A DNA stretch of 38,968 bases from Aeromonas simiae (GCF_000820125.1 NZ_CDBY01000054.1:1-38968); one strand, 5' to 3'; counted from the stretch's first letter, positions 19,565 to 29,873 are shown. Notes: generated by a model from the sequence alone, not told the origin. Numbers and translations: made by a program.

Positions 19565-21598
19565 ATGACCATTAAGAACAAGGCGCTGCGTCTGGCGGGT
19601 GTAGCAGCGGCGCTGTTGCTGGCGAGCCAGGGATGGGCTGCGGAATTTTCTGCCAGCTTCAAGAATGCCGACATCGAAGAGTTCATCAATACCGTCGGCA
19701 AAAATCTGAACAAAACCATCATCATCGAGCCCTCGGTGCGCGGCAAGATCAACGTCCGCAGCTATGACTTGCTCAATGAGGATCAGTACTACCAGTTCTT
19801 CCTGAGCGTGCTCGACGTCTACGGCTTTGCCGTGGTGCCGATGGATAACGGGGTGCTCAAGGTGGTGCGCTCGCGCGACGCCAAGACCTCGGCCATTCCG
19901 GTGGTGGACGAACGCAACCCCGGCAGCGGCGACGAGATGGTGACCCGGGTGGTGCCGGTGCGCAACGTCTCGGTGCGTGAACTGGCGCCCCTGCTGCGTC
20001 AGCTCAACGACAACGCCGGCGGCGGCAACGTGGTGCATTACGATCCCTCCAACGTGCTGCTCATCACCGGTCGCGCCGCCGTGGTTAACCGGCTGGTCGA
20101 GGTGGTGCGCCGGGTCGACAAGGCCGGCAACCAGGAAGTGGACATCATCAAGCTCAAGTACGCCTCGGCCGGTGAGATGGTGCGGCTGGTGACCAGCCTC
20201 AACAAGGATGCCGGCATGCAGGCCGGTGGGGCGGCGTCGGCCATGCTCACCCCCAAGGTGGTGGCTGATGAGCGCACCAACTCTGTGGTGGTGACCGGTG
20301 AACCGCAGGCGCGCGATCGCATCACCCGCCTGGTGCGCCAGCTCGATCAGGATTTGCAGACCCAGGGCAACACCCGCGTCTTCTACCTGAAATATGCCAA
20401 GGCCAAGGAGATGGTGGACGTGCTCAAGGGCGTCAGCTCCAGCATCGAAGCCGAGAAGAAGGGCGGGCAGGCCACCGGGGGCGGCGCCAGCATAGGCGGC
20501 GGCAAGCTGGCCATCTCGGCCGACGAGGCCTCCAACTCCCTGGTGATCACCGCCCAGCCCGACGTGATGAGCGAACTGGAGCAGGTCATTGCCAAACTCG
20601 ACATCCGCCGCGCCCAGGTGCTGGTCGAGGCGATCATCGTCGAGATGCAGGATGGCGACGGCCTCAACCTCGGGGTGCAGTGGGCCAACAGCAACGGCGG
20701 TGGCACTCAGTTCACCAACACTGGGGTGGGAATTGGCTCTGCCATCATCGCCGGCCAGGACTACAAGGATAACGGCGACAGCGACGCCCTGAGCTCCCTG
20801 CTCGGCAGCTACAACGGTATGGCCGCCGGCTTCTACCACGGCAACTGGGCAGCCTTGGTCACTGCGCTTTCGACCAACACCAAGAACGACATCCTCTCGA
20901 CCCCGAGCATCGTCACCATGGACAACCAGGAGGCGTCGTTCAACGTGGGTCAGGAGGTGCCGGTGCAGACCGGCTCCCAGAGCTCGACCTCTGGCGACAA
21001 CATCTTCAACACCATCGAGCGCAAAACGGTGGGCACCAAGCTGGTGGTGACGCCGCAGATCAACGAAGGGGACTCGGTGCTGCTCAATATCGAGCAGGAG
21101 GTCTCCAGTGTGGCCAAGGCTCAGGCGACCGGGACCACCACGCTGGGGCCCACCTTTGACACCCGTACCGTGAAGAACGCCGTGCTGGTGAAAAGCGGTG
21201 AGACAGTGGTGTTGGGCGGCCTGATGGACGAGCAGACCAAGGAGGAGATCTCCAAGGTGCCGTTGCTGGGCGACATTCCCCTGCTTGGCTACCTGTTCCG
21301 CTCCACCTCCAATTCGACGACCAAGCGCAACCTGATGGTCTTCATCCGGCCGACCATACTGCGTGACGCCAGCGTCTACTCCGGGATCTCCAGCAACAAG
21401 TACAGCCTGTTCCGTGCCGAGCAGCTGGAGAACGCGGCCAACGCCAGCTACCTCACCTCGCCCCAGCGCCAGGTGCTGCCCGAGTACGGCCAGGACGTGA
21501 CCCTCTCCCCCGAGATGCGTCAGCAGATCATCCAGATGCAACAGCGTCAGCAGGATACGGCGACCGGTGCCCGTGGCCTGTTGCAGGGTAATCAGTGA
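19565..21598 (+). CDS. exeD: Type II secretion outer-membrane secretin D
   Basis: Forms the multimeric outer-membrane channel through which folded exoproteins leave the cell. Domains in order: Sec signal peptide ([20 protein letters not shown], ending QGWA), N0 domain ([20 protein letters not shown]), N1-N3 repeats, and the C-terminal secretin core (VPVQTG, then [31 protein letters not shown]). I choose the ATG at 19565 because the 677-residue product then begins with a proper signal peptide and is close to the 678 residues I recall for Aeromonas ExeD. An ATG at 19541 overlapping the exeC stop is in frame and would add eight residues. A Gly/Ala-rich stretch interrupts the N3 region (residues about 297-310), as is usual. 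Confidence 0.95.
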   Translation: MTIKNKALRLAGVAAALLLASQGWAAEFSASFKNADIEEFINTVGKNLNKTIIIEPSVRGKINVRSYDLLNEDQYYQFFLSVLDVYGFAVVPMDNGVLKVVRSRDAKTSAIPVVDERNPGSGDEMVTRVVPVRNVSVRELAPLLRQLNDNAGGGNVVHYDPSNVLLITGRAAVVNRLVEVVRRVDKAGNQEVDIIKLKYASAGEMVRLVTSLNKDAGMQAGGAASAMLTPKVVADERTNSVVVTGEPQARDRITRLVRQLDQDLQTQGNTRVFYLKYAKAKEMVDVLKGVSSSIEAEKKGGQATGGGASIGGGKLAISADEASNSLVITAQPDVMSELEQVIAKLDIRRAQVLVEAIIVEMQDGDGLNLGVQWANSNGGGTQFTNTGVGIGSAIIAGQDYKDNGDSDALSSLLGSYNGMAAGFYHGNWAALVTALSTNTKNDILSTPSIVTMDNQEASFNVGQEVPVQTGSQSSTSGDNIFNTIERKTVGTKLVVTPQINEGDSVLLNIEQEVSSVAKAQATGTTTLGPTFDTRTVKNAVLVKSGETVVLGGLMDEQTKEEISKVPLLGDIPLLGYLFRSTSNSTTKRNLMVFIRPTILRDASVYSGISSNKYSLFRAEQLENAANASYLTSPQRQVLPEYGQDVTLSPEMRQQIIQMQQRQQDTATGARGLLQGNQ

Positions 21599-23097
21599 TG
21601 GCGTACCGGCTCGACGATGCCCAGGCGGCGGAGTTGCCCGAGCTGCCGTTCGCGTTTGCCCGTGAGCATGGGGTGATCCTGACCGAGCGCGGCGGTGAGC
21701 CACTGCTGCTGTGCCGTGCCGCCGTGGCGCCGCAGAGCCTGCTCGAGGTGCGTCGGGTGGCGGGCCGTTCCTTTCGGATCGAAGCGCTGGCCGACGATCT
21801 CTTCGAAACCGAGCTGATGGCCCACTATCAGCGCGACTCCTCCGAGGCGCGCCAGCTGATGGAGGACATCGGCAACGAGATGGACTTCTTCGCGCTGGCC
21901 GAGGAGCTGCCCCAGAGCGAGGATCTGCTCGACGCCGATGACGATGCCCCCATCATTCGCCTCATCAACGCCATGTTGAGCGAGGCGATAAAAGAGGAGG
22001 CGTCGGACATCCACATCGAGACCTTCGAGCGCTCTTTGGTGATCCGGTTTCGCATCGATGGGGTGCTGCGCGAAATCCTGCGTCCACACCGCAAGCTGGC
22101 GTCACTGCTGGTGTCGCGCATCAAGGTGATGTCGCGCATGGACATCGCCGAGAAGCGGGTGCCGCAAGATGGCCGTATCTCACTGCGTATCGGCGGCCGC
22201 GCCGTCGACGTGCGGGTCTCCACCATGCCGTCGAGCTATGGCGAGCGGGTGGTGCTGCGTCTGCTCGACAAGAACACGGTGCGCCTCGAACTGGCCCAGC
22301 TCGGCATGACCCTGCGCAACCGCAACATCATCAGCGAGCTGATCCGCAAACCCCACGGCATCATACTGGTGACCGGCCCGACCGGTTCGGGGAAGTCGAC
22401 CACCCTCTATGCCGCGCTCTCCGAAATCAACTCGCGGGATCGCAACATCCTGACGGTGGAAGACCCCATCGAATATGACCTCGAAGGGGTGGGACAGACC
22501 CAGGTCAACACCAAGGTCGACATGACCTTCGCCCGCGGTCTGCGCGCCATTTTGCGGCAAGACCCGGACGTGGTGATGGTGGGGGAAATCCGTGACCTCG
22601 AGACCTCCCAGATTGCGGTGCAGGCCTCGCTCACCGGTCACCTGGTGATGTCGACCCTGCACACCAACACCGCCATCGGCGCCATCACCCGGATGCGCGA
22701 CATGGGGATCGAGCCTTTCCTGCTCTCCTCATCCCTGCTGGCGGTGCTGGCCCAGCGGCTGGTGCGCACCCTGTGCGCCGACTGCCGCGAGCCGCATCCC
22801 ATCACCCCCCTCGAACGTGAGGCGATGGGGATCGCGGAGCATGAAGGTGACACCGTATGGCGGCCGGTGGGCTGTGAGCAGTGCAACCACACCGGCTATC
22901 GTGGCCGGACCGGCATCCACGAGCTGGTGGTGATCGACGATGCGGTACGTGAAGCGATCCACAACGCCAGCGGCGAGCTGGCCATCGAGCGGATCATCCG
23001 CAAGCACACCCCCAGCATCCGCCGTGACGGCATCGATAAGGTGCTGACCGGGCAGACCAGCCTGGAAGAGGTGCTGCGCGTGACTCGGGAAGATTGA
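21598..23097 (+). CDS. exeE: Type II secretion ATPase E
   Basis: Cytoplasmic hexameric ATPase that powers pseudopilus assembly at the inner-membrane platform. The 499 residues contain the N1E/N2E region that binds the L protein, Walker A GPTGSGKS at about 260-267, the Asp box and Walker B ([15 protein letters not shown]), the His box (STLHTNTA) and the zinc-binding CxxC pairs CADC and CEQC. The ATG overlaps the last base of the exeD stop (TGATG), coupling translation. Length and the CxxC domain distinguish it from type IV pilus retraction ATPases. Confidence 0.96.
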   Translation: MAYRLDDAQAAELPELPFAFAREHGVILTERGGEPLLLCRAAVAPQSLLEVRRVAGRSFRIEALADDLFETELMAHYQRDSSEARQLMEDIGNEMDFFALAEELPQSEDLLDADDDAPIIRLINAMLSEAIKEEASDIHIETFERSLVIRFRIDGVLREILRPHRKLASLLVSRIKVMSRMDIAEKRVPQDGRISLRIGGRAVDVRVSTMPSSYGERVVLRLLDKNTVRLELAQLGMTLRNRNIISELIRKPHGIILVTGPTGSGKSTTLYAALSEINSRDRNILTVEDPIEYDLEGVGQTQVNTKVDMTFARGLRAILRQDPDVVMVGEIRDLETSQIAVQASLTGHLVMSTLHTNTAIGAITRMRDMGIEPFLLSSSLLAVLAQRLVRTLCADCREPHPITPLEREAMGIAEHEGDTVWRPVGCEQCNHTGYRGRTGIHELVVIDDAVREAIHNASGELAIERIIRKHTPSIRRDGIDKVLTGQTSLEEVLRVTRED

Positions 23098-23098
23098 T

Positions 23099-24319
23099 AT
23101 GGCGGCCTTTGAGTACAAGGCGCTCGACAGCAGGGGGCGCAACAAGAGCGGCGTGATGGAGGGGGACTCCGCCCGCCAGGTGCGCCAGCAGCTGCGCGAG
23201 CAGGGACTCACTCCGCTGGAGGTGGGCGAGACCACCGAGAAGGCAAAACGCGAGGCGGCCCGCTTCGTGCTGTTTCGCCGGGGGGCATCGACCGCCGAAC
23301 TGGCCCTCATTACCCGCCAGCTGGCCACCCTGGTCGGCGCCGCCATGCCGATTGAAGAGGCGCTCAAGGCGGTCTCCCAGCAGTGCGAGAAGGCCCACCT
23401 GCGCAGCATGGTGGCCACGGTGCGCAGCCGGGTGGTCGAGGGCTACTCCCTGGCCGACTCGCTCGCCACCTTCCCCCACGTCTTCGATCAGCTGTTCCGC
23501 TCCATGGTGGCGGCCGGTGAGAAGTCGGGCCACCTGGAGAAGGTGCTCAACCGGCTCGCCGACTACACAGAGCAGCGCCAGCACATGCGCAGCAAGCTGT
23601 TGCAGGCGATGATCTACCCCATAGTGCTGACCTGTGTGGCCATCGGGGTCATCTCTATTCTGCTCACCGCCGTGGTGCCCAAGGTGGTGGCCCAGTTCGA
23701 GCACATGGGCCAGCAGTTGCCGCTCACCACCCGCTTTCTCATCGGGGCCAGCGAGTTGTTGCAGCACTACGGCCTGTGGTTCCTGCTGCTGTGCGCCCTG
23801 GCGGCCATGGGGGGGCGCTGGTGGCTCAAGGATCTGGCCCGCCGCCGCCGCTGGCACGCCGTGCTGCTGCGCCTGCCGGTGATAGGCCGGGTCAGCCGTG
23901 GCCTCAACACCGCCCGCTTCGCCCGCACCCTGAGCATCCTCAACGCCAGTGCGGTACCGCTGCTGGAGGGGATGAAGATCGCCGGCGAAGTGCTCTCCAA
24001 CGACTTCGCCCGCGCCCGGATCCTCGAGGCCACCGAGCGGGTGCGCGAGGGGACCAGCCTGCGGGCCTCCCTCGAAGAGACCAAGATTTTTCCTCCCATG
24101 ATGCTGCACATGATCGCGTCAGGGGAGCGCAGCGGCGAGCTCGACAGCATGCTCGAGCGGGCCGCCGACAACCAGGATCGGGAGTTCGAGAGCCAGGTCA
24201 ACATTGCCCTCGGCGTGTTCGAGCCCATGCTGGTGGTCACCATGGCCGGTGTGGTGCTGTTTATCGTCATGTCGATCCTGCAGCCGATCCTCGAACTCAA
24301 CAACATGGTCAACTTGTGA
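23099..24319 (+). CDS. exeF: Type II secretion inner-membrane platform protein F
   Basis: Polytopic platform protein that, with E and L, transmits ATPase motion to the pseudopilus. The 406 residues start AAFEYKALDSRGR and show two copies of the GspF domain: the first with LAPxxRQLATLVGAAMPIEEAL and a following transmembrane hairpin near 170-190, the second with TLSILNASAVPLLEGMKI and a C-terminal helix (MVNL end). Starts one base after the exeE stop. No deviation from the family is visible. Confidence 0.95.
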   Translation: MAAFEYKALDSRGRNKSGVMEGDSARQVRQQLREQGLTPLEVGETTEKAKREAARFVLFRRGASTAELALITRQLATLVGAAMPIEEALKAVSQQCEKAHLRSMVATVRSRVVEGYSLADSLATFPHVFDQLFRSMVAAGEKSGHLEKVLNRLADYTEQRQHMRSKLLQAMIYPIVLTCVAIGVISILLTAVVPKVVAQFEHMGQQLPLTTRFLIGASELLQHYGLWFLLLCALAAMGGRWWLKDLARRRRWHAVLLRLPVIGRVSRGLNTARFARTLSILNASAVPLLEGMKIAGEVLSNDFARARILEATERVREGTSLRASLEETKIFPPMMLHMIASGERSGELDSMLERAADNQDREFESQVNIALGVFEPMLVVTMAGVVLFIVMSILQPILELNNMVNL

Positions 24320-24360
24320 CGGCTTGCCGTTACCACTTTTAACCTGCAATGGAGTCAACA

Positions 24361-24792
24361 ATGCACAAGCGTCGTCAACGGGGTTTCACCCTGCTGGAAG
24401 TGATGGTGGTCATCGTGATCCTGGGGATCCTGGCCAGCCTGGTGGTGCCCAACCTGATGGGTAACAAGGAGAAGGCGGATCAGCAGAAGGCGGTCTCCGA
24501 CATCGTCGCGCTGGAAAATGCCCTCGACATGTACAAGCTCGACAACAACCGCTACCCGACCACCGAGCAGGGGCTGGAAGCGCTGGTTACCAAGCCGAGC
24601 GTTGAGCCGGAGCCGCGCAGCTATCGCGACGGGGGCTACATCAAGCGCCTGCCGCAGGACCCCTGGAGCAACCCCTACCAGCTGCTGAGCCCGGGCCAGA
24701 ACGGCAAGATCGACGTCTTCTCCATGGGGCAGGACGGCGAGGCCGGCACCGAGGATGACATCGGCAACTGGAACCTGAAGGACTTCCAGTAA
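24361..24792 (+). CDS. exeG: Type II secretion major pseudopilin G
   Basis: Main subunit of the periplasmic pseudopilus. The 143-residue precursor has the type III signal KRRQRG before FTLLEVMVVIVILG, with Gly at -1 and Glu at +5 for prepilin peptidase cleavage and N-methylation. The globular domain keeps the calcium-binding loop near the C-terminus (GQDGEAGTEDDIGNW). The ATG at 24361, preceded by ATGGAG, is preferred over an in-frame ATG four codons upstream. The required prepilin peptidase is not encoded in the window. Confidence 0.95.
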   Translation: MHKRRQRGFTLLEVMVVIVILGILASLVVPNLMGNKEKADQQKAVSDIVALENALDMYKLDNNRYPTTEQGLEALVTKPSVEPEPRSYRDGGYIKRLPQDPWSNPYQLLSPGQNGKIDVFSMGQDGEAGTEDDIGNWNLKDFQ

Positions 24793-25332
24793 GTGCAGCG
24801 TCCCGCCCGCGGCTTCACCCTGCTCGAGGTCATGCTGGTCGCCCTGTTGATGGGGCTGGTGGCCGGTGCGGTCACCCTCAGCATGGGGTCGGTGCAGGGG
24901 GATCGCGAGCTGGATCACCAGACCACCCGTTTTCGCGTCGCCCTGCAACAGGCGCAGGAGCGCGCGGTCATGGAGGGGCGCCTGCTCGGCCTGCGGGTTG
25001 AGCAGGATGGCTGGCAATTCATGGTGCGCACCGGCAAGGAGCGCAAGTGGCAGGCCATCGGCGACGATCGCCTGCTGTCGCGTCACACCCTGCCGGAGGG
25101 GATGGCGACCACCCTGGAGGTGGACGGTTTTGGCTGGCAGGCGGATCGGGACGAGGCGGCGGAGCAGCAGCGTGACGAACAAAAGCGCTCCCCCCAGGTG
25201 CTGATCTTCCCCGGCAACGAGTTGACCCCCTTTACGCTGGAACTGACCCGCGAACAGGAGGGGAGCACCTCGCACCGGCGGCTCATGGGGGACGAGTTTG
25301 GCAAGGTCACCCTGGAGCAGGAGGAAGAGTGA
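24793..25332 (+). CDS. exeH: Type II secretion minor pseudopilin H
   Basis: Minor pseudopilin near the pseudopilus tip. The 179-residue precursor starts MQRPARG before FTLLEVMLVALLMG, with the prepilin peptidase site and Glu at +5. A GTG start directly abuts the exeG stop (TAAGTG); AAGGA about ten bases upstream inside exeG is the probable ribosome-binding site. The rest is a variable beta-rich domain. It overlaps exeI by four bases. Confidence 0.92.
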   Translation: MQRPARGFTLLEVMLVALLMGLVAGAVTLSMGSVQGDRELDHQTTRFRVALQQAQERAVMEGRLLGLRVEQDGWQFMVRTGKERKWQAIGDDRLLSRHTLPEGMATTLEVDGFGWQADRDEAAEQQRDEQKRSPQVLIFPGNELTPFTLELTREQEGSTSHRRLMGDEFGKVTLEQEEE

Positions 25333-25688
25333 AGGCGCGCGGCATGACCCTGCTCGAGGTGATGGTGGCGCTGGCGGTGTTTGCCATCGCCGGCTTGGCG
25401 GTGATGAAAACCGCCAGCGAGCACCTCTCCGGCCTCTCCTATCTGGAGCAGAAGACCCTCGCCACCTGGGTGGCAGAGAACCAGTTGGTGCAGCTGCGCC
25501 TCGAGCAGAAGTGGCCGGGTGAGAGCTGGATCGAGGGGGAGAGCGAGCTGGCCGGCAGCAAGTGGTACTGGCGCTATCGCGGCCAGCCGACCCAGGATGC
25601 CAACTTCCGGCTGATTGAGCTGGAGGTGCGCGATGAGGCCAAGGGGCCCAATCCCATCACCCTGCTGCGGACCTATATCAACAAATGA
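25329..25688 (+). CDS. exeI: Type II secretion minor pseudopilin I
   Basis: Minor pseudopilin that, with J and K, forms the quasi-helical tip complex starting pseudopilus assembly. The 119-residue precursor has a very short leader, MKARG, before [20 protein letters not shown], keeping Gly -1 and Glu +5. It begins with GTG overlapping the exeH stop (GTGA) and ends overlapping exeJ (ATGA), indicating tight translational coupling. Confidence 0.92.
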   Translation: MKARGMTLLEVMVALAVFAIAGLAVMKTASEHLSGLSYLEQKTLATWVAENQLVQLRLEQKWPGESWIEGESELAGSKWYWRYRGQPTQDANFRLIELEVRDEAKGPNPITLLRTYINK

Positions 25689-26314
25689 CGATGCGATCGC
25701 AACACGGTTTCACCCTGCTCGAGATGCTGGTGGCCATCGCCATCTTCGCAGGCCTGAGCCTCGGCGCCTATCAGGTGTTGCAGGGGGTGCTGGCCAGCGA
25801 TGAGGTGGCCAAGCGCAAAGAGGCCCGGCTGGGCGAGTTGCAGATCGCGCTCGGCGCGCTGGAGCGGGATCTGACCCAGATGCTGCCGCGCAGCGGCCGC
25901 ATCGAGGGAGAGGCCAACCGGGTGGCGATCGCCGCCTCGCGCTTTGGTCAGGAGAGCGACGACTGGGGCATCGCCTTCATTCGCGGCGGCTGGCTCAACC
26001 CGGATGGCATGCTGCCGCGCTCCGGCTTGCAGCGGGTCGGCTGGCGCCTCAAGGGGAACAAGCTGGAGCGCCTGAGCTTTCGCTATCCCGACCCGGTGAT
26101 CGGCACCGAGGCCCAGGTGCGCCCCATGCTGGAAGGGGTGGGGGCGTTTCGCCTCTACTTCTATGACAGGGGAAACTGGCAGGAGAGCTGGAGCCAGCGC
26201 GAGGTGCTGCCGCAGGGCATCGCGGTCGAGCTGGAGCTCGACGATCTCGGCCTGATCCGGCGCCAGTTCCTGATCGGGGCCGGTGGCCAGAGGATTGATA
26301 ATGCGGGGAGCTAG
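25685..26314 (+). CDS. exeJ: Type II secretion minor pseudopilin J
   Basis: Minor pseudopilin of the I-J-K tip complex. The 209-residue precursor has leader MTMRSQHG before [21 protein letters not shown], with Glu at +5. The soluble domain carries the family features [11 protein letters not shown] and a conserved [15 protein letters not shown] block. It overlaps exeI by four bases and exeK by 14. Confidence 0.93.
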   Translation: MTMRSQHGFTLLEMLVAIAIFAGLSLGAYQVLQGVLASDEVAKRKEARLGELQIALGALERDLTQMLPRSGRIEGEANRVAIAASRFGQESDDWGIAFIRGGWLNPDGMLPRSGLQRVGWRLKGNKLERLSFRYPDPVIGTEAQVRPMLEGVGAFRLYFYDRGNWQESWSQREVLPQGIAVELELDDLGLIRRQFLIGAGGQRIDNAGS

Positions 26315-27278
26315 GCGCGCACGGGGCATGGCCCTGCTGGTGGTGATGCTGATCCTCGCCGTCATGGTGGTGGTGGCGACCCAGATGAGTGGGCGGTTGC
26401 AGATCGAACTGCGCCGCACCGCCAACCTCAGCGCCGGCAAGCAGGCGTGGTGGTACGCCATGTCGGCCGAGGCATTGGTGGCCAAGGCGCTGGCTCAGGA
26501 TGCCAAAGATAGCCCCGAGGTGACCCACCTCGGCCAGCACTGGGCCCGTGACGATGCCACCTTCCCGCTGCCAGATGGCACCCTGAGTGGTCGGGTGCGC
26601 GATCTCTACGGCTGCTTCAATCTCAACAGCCTGGGCACGCCGAATAGCTCGGGCGAGACCGGCCAGCCCTACCCGGCGCGGGCGTTCAAGCAGCTGCTGC
26701 TGGCGCTGGAGCTGGATGAATATGAGTCGAGCCAGATCACCGATGCCCTGCGCGACTGGATCGACAGCGACACGGTGATCAGCGGCGAGGGGGCGGAGGA
26801 TGCCTACTATGAGGGGCTCAAGCCTGCCTATCTGCCGGCCAACCAGCCGCTGGCCTCGGTCGACGAGCTGCGCGCGGTGCGCGGCGTCACCCCGACCCTG
26901 TACCGCAAGCTACGCCCCTATGTGTGCGTGCGGGGCGGCACCGATCTCAAGGTGAACCTCAACACCATAGGGGTGGATCAGCCCGAGTTGCTGGTGGCCC
27001 TGAGCGAGGGGAGCATGGGGCTTGATGACGCCAAGCAGGTGCTGCGCAACCGCCCGAAGAAGGGCTGGGAGAATAACGAAGCGGTGGTGGCCGAGCTGGC
27101 CGGCTGGAGTGAGCTGGCCCGCAACACCATCATCCTCAAAAGCGATCTGTTTGAGGCGCACATGGTGGCCGAGGTGGGCGACAGTCGCGCCTTCCTGACC
27201 AGCGTGCTGCAACGGGGTCGTGACAACAAATTTACCGTGATCCGTCGTCTGCAAGACGACGGTGAGGAGTGGCATTGA
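26301..27278 (+). CDS. exeK: Type II secretion minor pseudopilin K
   Basis: Large minor pseudopilin thought to cap the pseudopilus. The 325-residue precursor begins MRGARRARG before [20 protein letters not shown]; the residue at +5 is not Glu, as is normal for GspK proteins. A large helical domain typical of GspK follows, with [11 protein letters not shown] and [18 protein letters not shown]. The ATG at 26301 is preceded by AGAGG; an in-frame GTG at 26283 is less likely. The start lies inside the 3' end of exeJ. Confidence 0.93.
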   Translation: MRGARRARGMALLVVMLILAVMVVVATQMSGRLQIELRRTANLSAGKQAWWYAMSAEALVAKALAQDAKDSPEVTHLGQHWARDDATFPLPDGTLSGRVRDLYGCFNLNSLGTPNSSGETGQPYPARAFKQLLLALELDEYESSQITDALRDWIDSDTVISGEGAEDAYYEGLKPAYLPANQPLASVDELRAVRGVTPTLYRKLRPYVCVRGGTDLKVNLNTIGVDQPELLVALSEGSMGLDDAKQVLRNRPKKGWENNEAVVAELAGWSELARNTIILKSDLFEAHMVAEVGDSRAFLTSVLQRGRDNKFTVIRRLQDDGEEWH

Positions 27279-27294
27279 GGGAGAGGCATAACAG

Positions 27295-28473
27295 GTGAGC
27301 GAGAGTCTGGTCGTCCGTCTCGGAACGAGTCGGGAGCAGCCGGTGCATTGGCTGGTCTGGTCGGCGGCGCAGGGGGAGATCATCGCCTCCGGCGTGTTGT
27401 CGTCCGCCCATGCACTGGGCGAGCTGAGCGAGCGCGCCGGAGGCCGCCCGGTGCTGGTGCTGGTGCCCGGCAGTGATCTCATCTTGCGGCGGGTCACCCT
27501 GCCCGGTCGTTATAACCGGCAGTCGCACAAGGCGCTGCCCTATCTGCTGGAAGATCAGGTGGCCTCCGACGTCGAGGATCTGCACATCGCCGTGCTCGGC
27601 CATACCGGCAGCGAGGTGAGCCTGGCCGCCGTCGATGGTGAGCGGATGCGCAGCTGGCTGGGCTGGTTGGCCGAGGCCGGTCTCAGCGCCAGCCGCCTGC
27701 TGCCGGACGTGCTGGCACTGCCGCTGCCGGCTGAGGGGTGGAGTGCGCTGCAACTCGGCGAAGAGTGGTTGCTGCGCCAAGGGGAATATGAAGGGGTGGT
27801 GGCCGACGCCGTGCTGCTGCCACTACTGCTGACGGGGGAGGTGCCGCCGATTTACAGCCATACCCCAGCCCCGGCCGGTGTGCCCGGTGAGTGGCATGGC
27901 GCCGATCCCGAGTTGCCGATGCTGCTGCTGGCGCGTGGTGCCCTGGTCAGCCGGGTCAATCTGCTGCAAGGGGCCTTCAAGCCCCAGACCGAATACGCCA
28001 AGTACTGGTTGCAGTGGCGCAAGGTGGCGATCACCGCCGGCCTGCTGCTGCTGGCAGTGCTGCTCAACCGCGGTTTGCAGCTGCATCAGCTCGATGCGCA
28101 GGACAAGGCGCTCAAGGCCGAGATCCGCCAGGTCTACACCCGCATCTTCCCCGGCGAGAGCCGGATCGTGAACGTACGCAGCCAGATGGAGCAGCACCTC
28201 AAGGCGCTCGGCCAGAGCAACGACAAGAGCGGTGTGCTGCGCTGGCTGACCGAGCTGGCGCCGCTGTTTGCCGAGGTGAAGGGGCTCAAGCCCCAGGTGA
28301 TCCGTTACGATGCCACCCGCCGCGAGCTGCGGTTGCAGGTGCGCGCTCCCAGCTTCGCCGAGGTGGAGCGTTTCCGTGAGCTGGCCGGCGAGCGCTTCGC
28401 CGTGCAGCAGGGGGAGATGCGCAATGATGAGGGCAAGGTGGAAGGCATGCTGATCCTGAGGAGCAAGTCATGA
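27295..28473 (+). CDS. exeL: Type II secretion inner-membrane protein L
   Basis: Bitopic inner-membrane protein; its cytoplasmic domain recruits the ATPase E and its periplasmic ferredoxin-like domain binds M. The 392 residues comprise an actin-like cytoplasmic domain ([28 protein letters not shown] is the recognisable N-terminal block, spanning about 62-89), one transmembrane helix near 244-260 ([16 protein letters not shown]) and the periplasmic domain. A GTG start with GAGAGG upstream is used. It overlaps exeM by four bases. Confidence 0.93.
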   Translation: MSESLVVRLGTSREQPVHWLVWSAAQGEIIASGVLSSAHALGELSERAGGRPVLVLVPGSDLILRRVTLPGRYNRQSHKALPYLLEDQVASDVEDLHIAVLGHTGSEVSLAAVDGERMRSWLGWLAEAGLSASRLLPDVLALPLPAEGWSALQLGEEWLLRQGEYEGVVADAVLLPLLLTGEVPPIYSHTPAPAGVPGEWHGADPELPMLLLARGALVSRVNLLQGAFKPQTEYAKYWLQWRKVAITAGLLLLAVLLNRGLQLHQLDAQDKALKAEIRQVYTRIFPGESRIVNVRSQMEQHLKALGQSNDKSGVLRWLTELAPLFAEVKGLKPQVIRYDATRRELRLQVRAPSFAEVERFRELAGERFAVQQGEMRNDEGKVEGMLILRSKS

Positions 28474-28961
28474 TGAACGCACTGCGGGCCTGGTGGGGCA
28501 GCATCTCACCCCGCGAGCAGCGGCTGGTCGGCATCGGGGGGGTCTCCCTGCTGGTCGGACTCCTCTACTGGGGCGTATGGCAGCCGCTGGCAGACCGGGT
28601 CGCCGAACGTGAGCGGCAGGTGGCGGCCCAACAGCGCACCCTGGGCTGGCTCAAGGAGAAGGGGGAGATGGTCTTGGCGTTGCAGGCGGTGACCGGACGC
28701 CAGGTCGACACCGGCGGCACCCTGGAGGGGGTGATCAACCGCACCGCTTCCAACCACAAGATCACCATCGCCCGCCTGCAACCACAGGGTCAGGATCTGC
28801 AGGTGTGGATCGACACCATCCCCTTCGACTCCCTGTTGCTGTGGATCGCTGAGCTGACCGACCGCTACGGCATTCAGGTGCAGGTGATCGAGATAGCCCG
28901 TGAGAACCAGCCCCCCGGCATGGTGAAGGTTCGTCGTTTGCAACTGAGTCGTCCCCTATGA
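28470..28961 (+). CDS. exeM: Type II secretion inner-membrane protein M
   Basis: Small bitopic inner-membrane protein that partners and stabilises L. The 163 residues have a short cytoplasmic part with [14 protein letters not shown], a single transmembrane helix at about 20-36 and a periplasmic ferredoxin-like domain ([20 protein letters not shown]). Starts at an ATG overlapping the exeL stop (ATGA); a second ATG follows immediately. It overlaps exeN by four bases. Confidence 0.94.
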   Translation: MMNALRAWWGSISPREQRLVGIGGVSLLVGLLYWGVWQPLADRVAERERQVAAQQRTLGWLKEKGEMVLALQAVTGRQVDTGGTLEGVINRTASNHKITIARLQPQGQDLQVWIDTIPFDSLLLWIAELTDRYGIQVQVIEIARENQPPGMVKVRRLQLSRPL

Positions 28962-29713
28962 AACAGCGCATCCTGATAGGAACCCTGTTCCTGCTCGCTT
29001 ACCTTATTTTCCTCGTCGCCCGCCTGCCGGCCGAGCTGGTGGTGCGTTTCGCCCCCCTGCCGCCCATGGTGAGTCTGGAGGGGGTGAGCGGCACCTTGTG
29101 GCAGGGGCAGGCGGCCCGCCTGCGCTACGCCAGTGAGCGTTTCAGCAACGTGCAGTGGGATCTCAACGGCTGGTCGCTGCTGACCCTCTCCCCCCAGGTA
29201 GCACTGCGCTTTGGCGAGCGTGGCGGCCTGAACGGGCACGGCACCCTGACCTGGCGTGGGGGAGTGCAGGCGCACGATCTGGTGCTGAGTGCCCCGGCGG
29301 CCTGGGTGCTCGAGCGGTTGCCGCAGCGCCCCCCCTTCCCACTCGATGTGGCGGGAAGATTGCAGCTCAATGTGACCGAGTTCACCCAGGGGCAGCCCTG
29401 GTGCGATCGCCTCTACGGCGTGCTCGACTGGGTCGGAGCCGAAGCCAATACCCCGGCCGGCCAGCTCGACTTGGCCGATCCCAGCGCCAAGCTGCGGTGC
29501 CAGCAGGGCAAGCTGGTGGCTGAGCTGCACCAGAGTTCGGAGCAGGTCTCGGTCAACGGCAAGCTGGAGCTGCAAGCACATCGCCAGTACCTGTTCCAAG
29601 GGTTTCTCAAGCCGGGCCCCGAGCTGCCGGAGCAGATGCGCCAAGGGTTGCCCTTCCTCGGTCAGCCCGACAGCCAGGGGCGTTATCCGCTACGCCAGCA
29701 GGGCCGGCTCTGA
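28958..29713 (+). CDS. exeN: Type II secretion protein N
   Basis: Inner-membrane-anchored periplasmic protein found in some type II systems; its role is not settled. The 251 residues have an N-terminal membrane anchor (ILIGTLFLLAYLIFLVARLP), then a GspN domain with the typical VSGTLWQGQA and GVLDWVGAEA segments. It is the last gene of the operon: its start overlaps the exeM stop and a terminator follows at 29736. The window has no O (prepilin peptidase), A or B gene after it, matching the Aeromonas arrangement where these lie elsewhere. Confidence 0.93.
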   Translation: MKQRILIGTLFLLAYLIFLVARLPAELVVRFAPLPPMVSLEGVSGTLWQGQAARLRYASERFSNVQWDLNGWSLLTLSPQVALRFGERGGLNGHGTLTWRGGVQAHDLVLSAPAAWVLERLPQRPPFPLDVAGRLQLNVTEFTQGQPWCDRLYGVLDWVGAEANTPAGQLDLADPSAKLRCQQGKLVAELHQSSEQVSVNGKLELQAHRQYLFQGFLKPGPELPEQMRQGLPFLGQPDSQGRYPLRQQGRL

Positions 29714-29735
29714 CCGGCCAACCCACCTCGATAAG

Positions 29736-29760
29736 AACCCGCCACCCGGCGGGTTTTTTT
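29736..29760 (+). terminator. Rho-independent terminator of the exe operon
   Basis: AACCCGCC (29736-29743) pairs with GGCGGGTT (29748-29755) around an ACCC loop, followed by a T run to 29760. It lies 22 bases past the exeN stop. Confidence 0.9.
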
Positions 29761-29774
29761 ATGCCGGCATCGCT

Positions 29775-29792
29775 TATGGCAAAAATGGCATA
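29775..29792. promoter_or_regulatory. Candidate LysR-type (CysB-like) binding site upstream of cysT
   Basis: TATG (29775-29778) and CATA (29789-29792) are inverted around ten bases. The centre lies about 63 bases upstream of the predicted cysT transcription start, the usual position for LysR-type activators. The regulator could be the CysB-like protein encoded in this operon. The match is short and the call is tentative. Confidence 0.3.
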
Positions 29793-29811
29793 GCAAAGGC
29801 GGAATCGATCT

Positions 29812-29840
29812 TTGTCACCGGAGGGGAGAGGAGACACAAT
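29812..29840 (+). promoter_or_regulatory. Candidate sigma-70 promoter of the cysTWA operon
   Basis: TTGTCA (29812-29817), a 17-bp spacer and CACAAT (29835-29840) give a plausible promoter with a predicted start near 29847. That leaves a leader of only about 25 bases, nearly all of it occupied by the hairpin at 29854-29873. Confidence 0.5.
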
Positions 29841-29853
29841 CGCTGAAATTTTT

Positions 29854-29873
29854 ATAACGAATGGAGTCGTTAT
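29854..29873 (+). repeat. Inverted repeat spanning the cysT ribosome-binding site and start
   Basis: ATAACGA (29854-29860) and TCGTTAT (29867-29873) are a perfect 7-bp inverted repeat with a 6-base loop, ATGGAG. The loop holds the GGAG ribosome-binding site and the 3' arm covers the first two bases of the cysT ATG. It could act as an RNA hairpin affecting translation or as a DNA operator. Confidence 0.6.

Noticed and set aside
19331..21703. Long open frame (about 790 codons) antisense to exeC-exeD
   Set aside because: It is Leu/His/Gly-rich composition without any domain, lies opposite a perfectly conserved secretin, and results from high GC codon bias in the sense gene.
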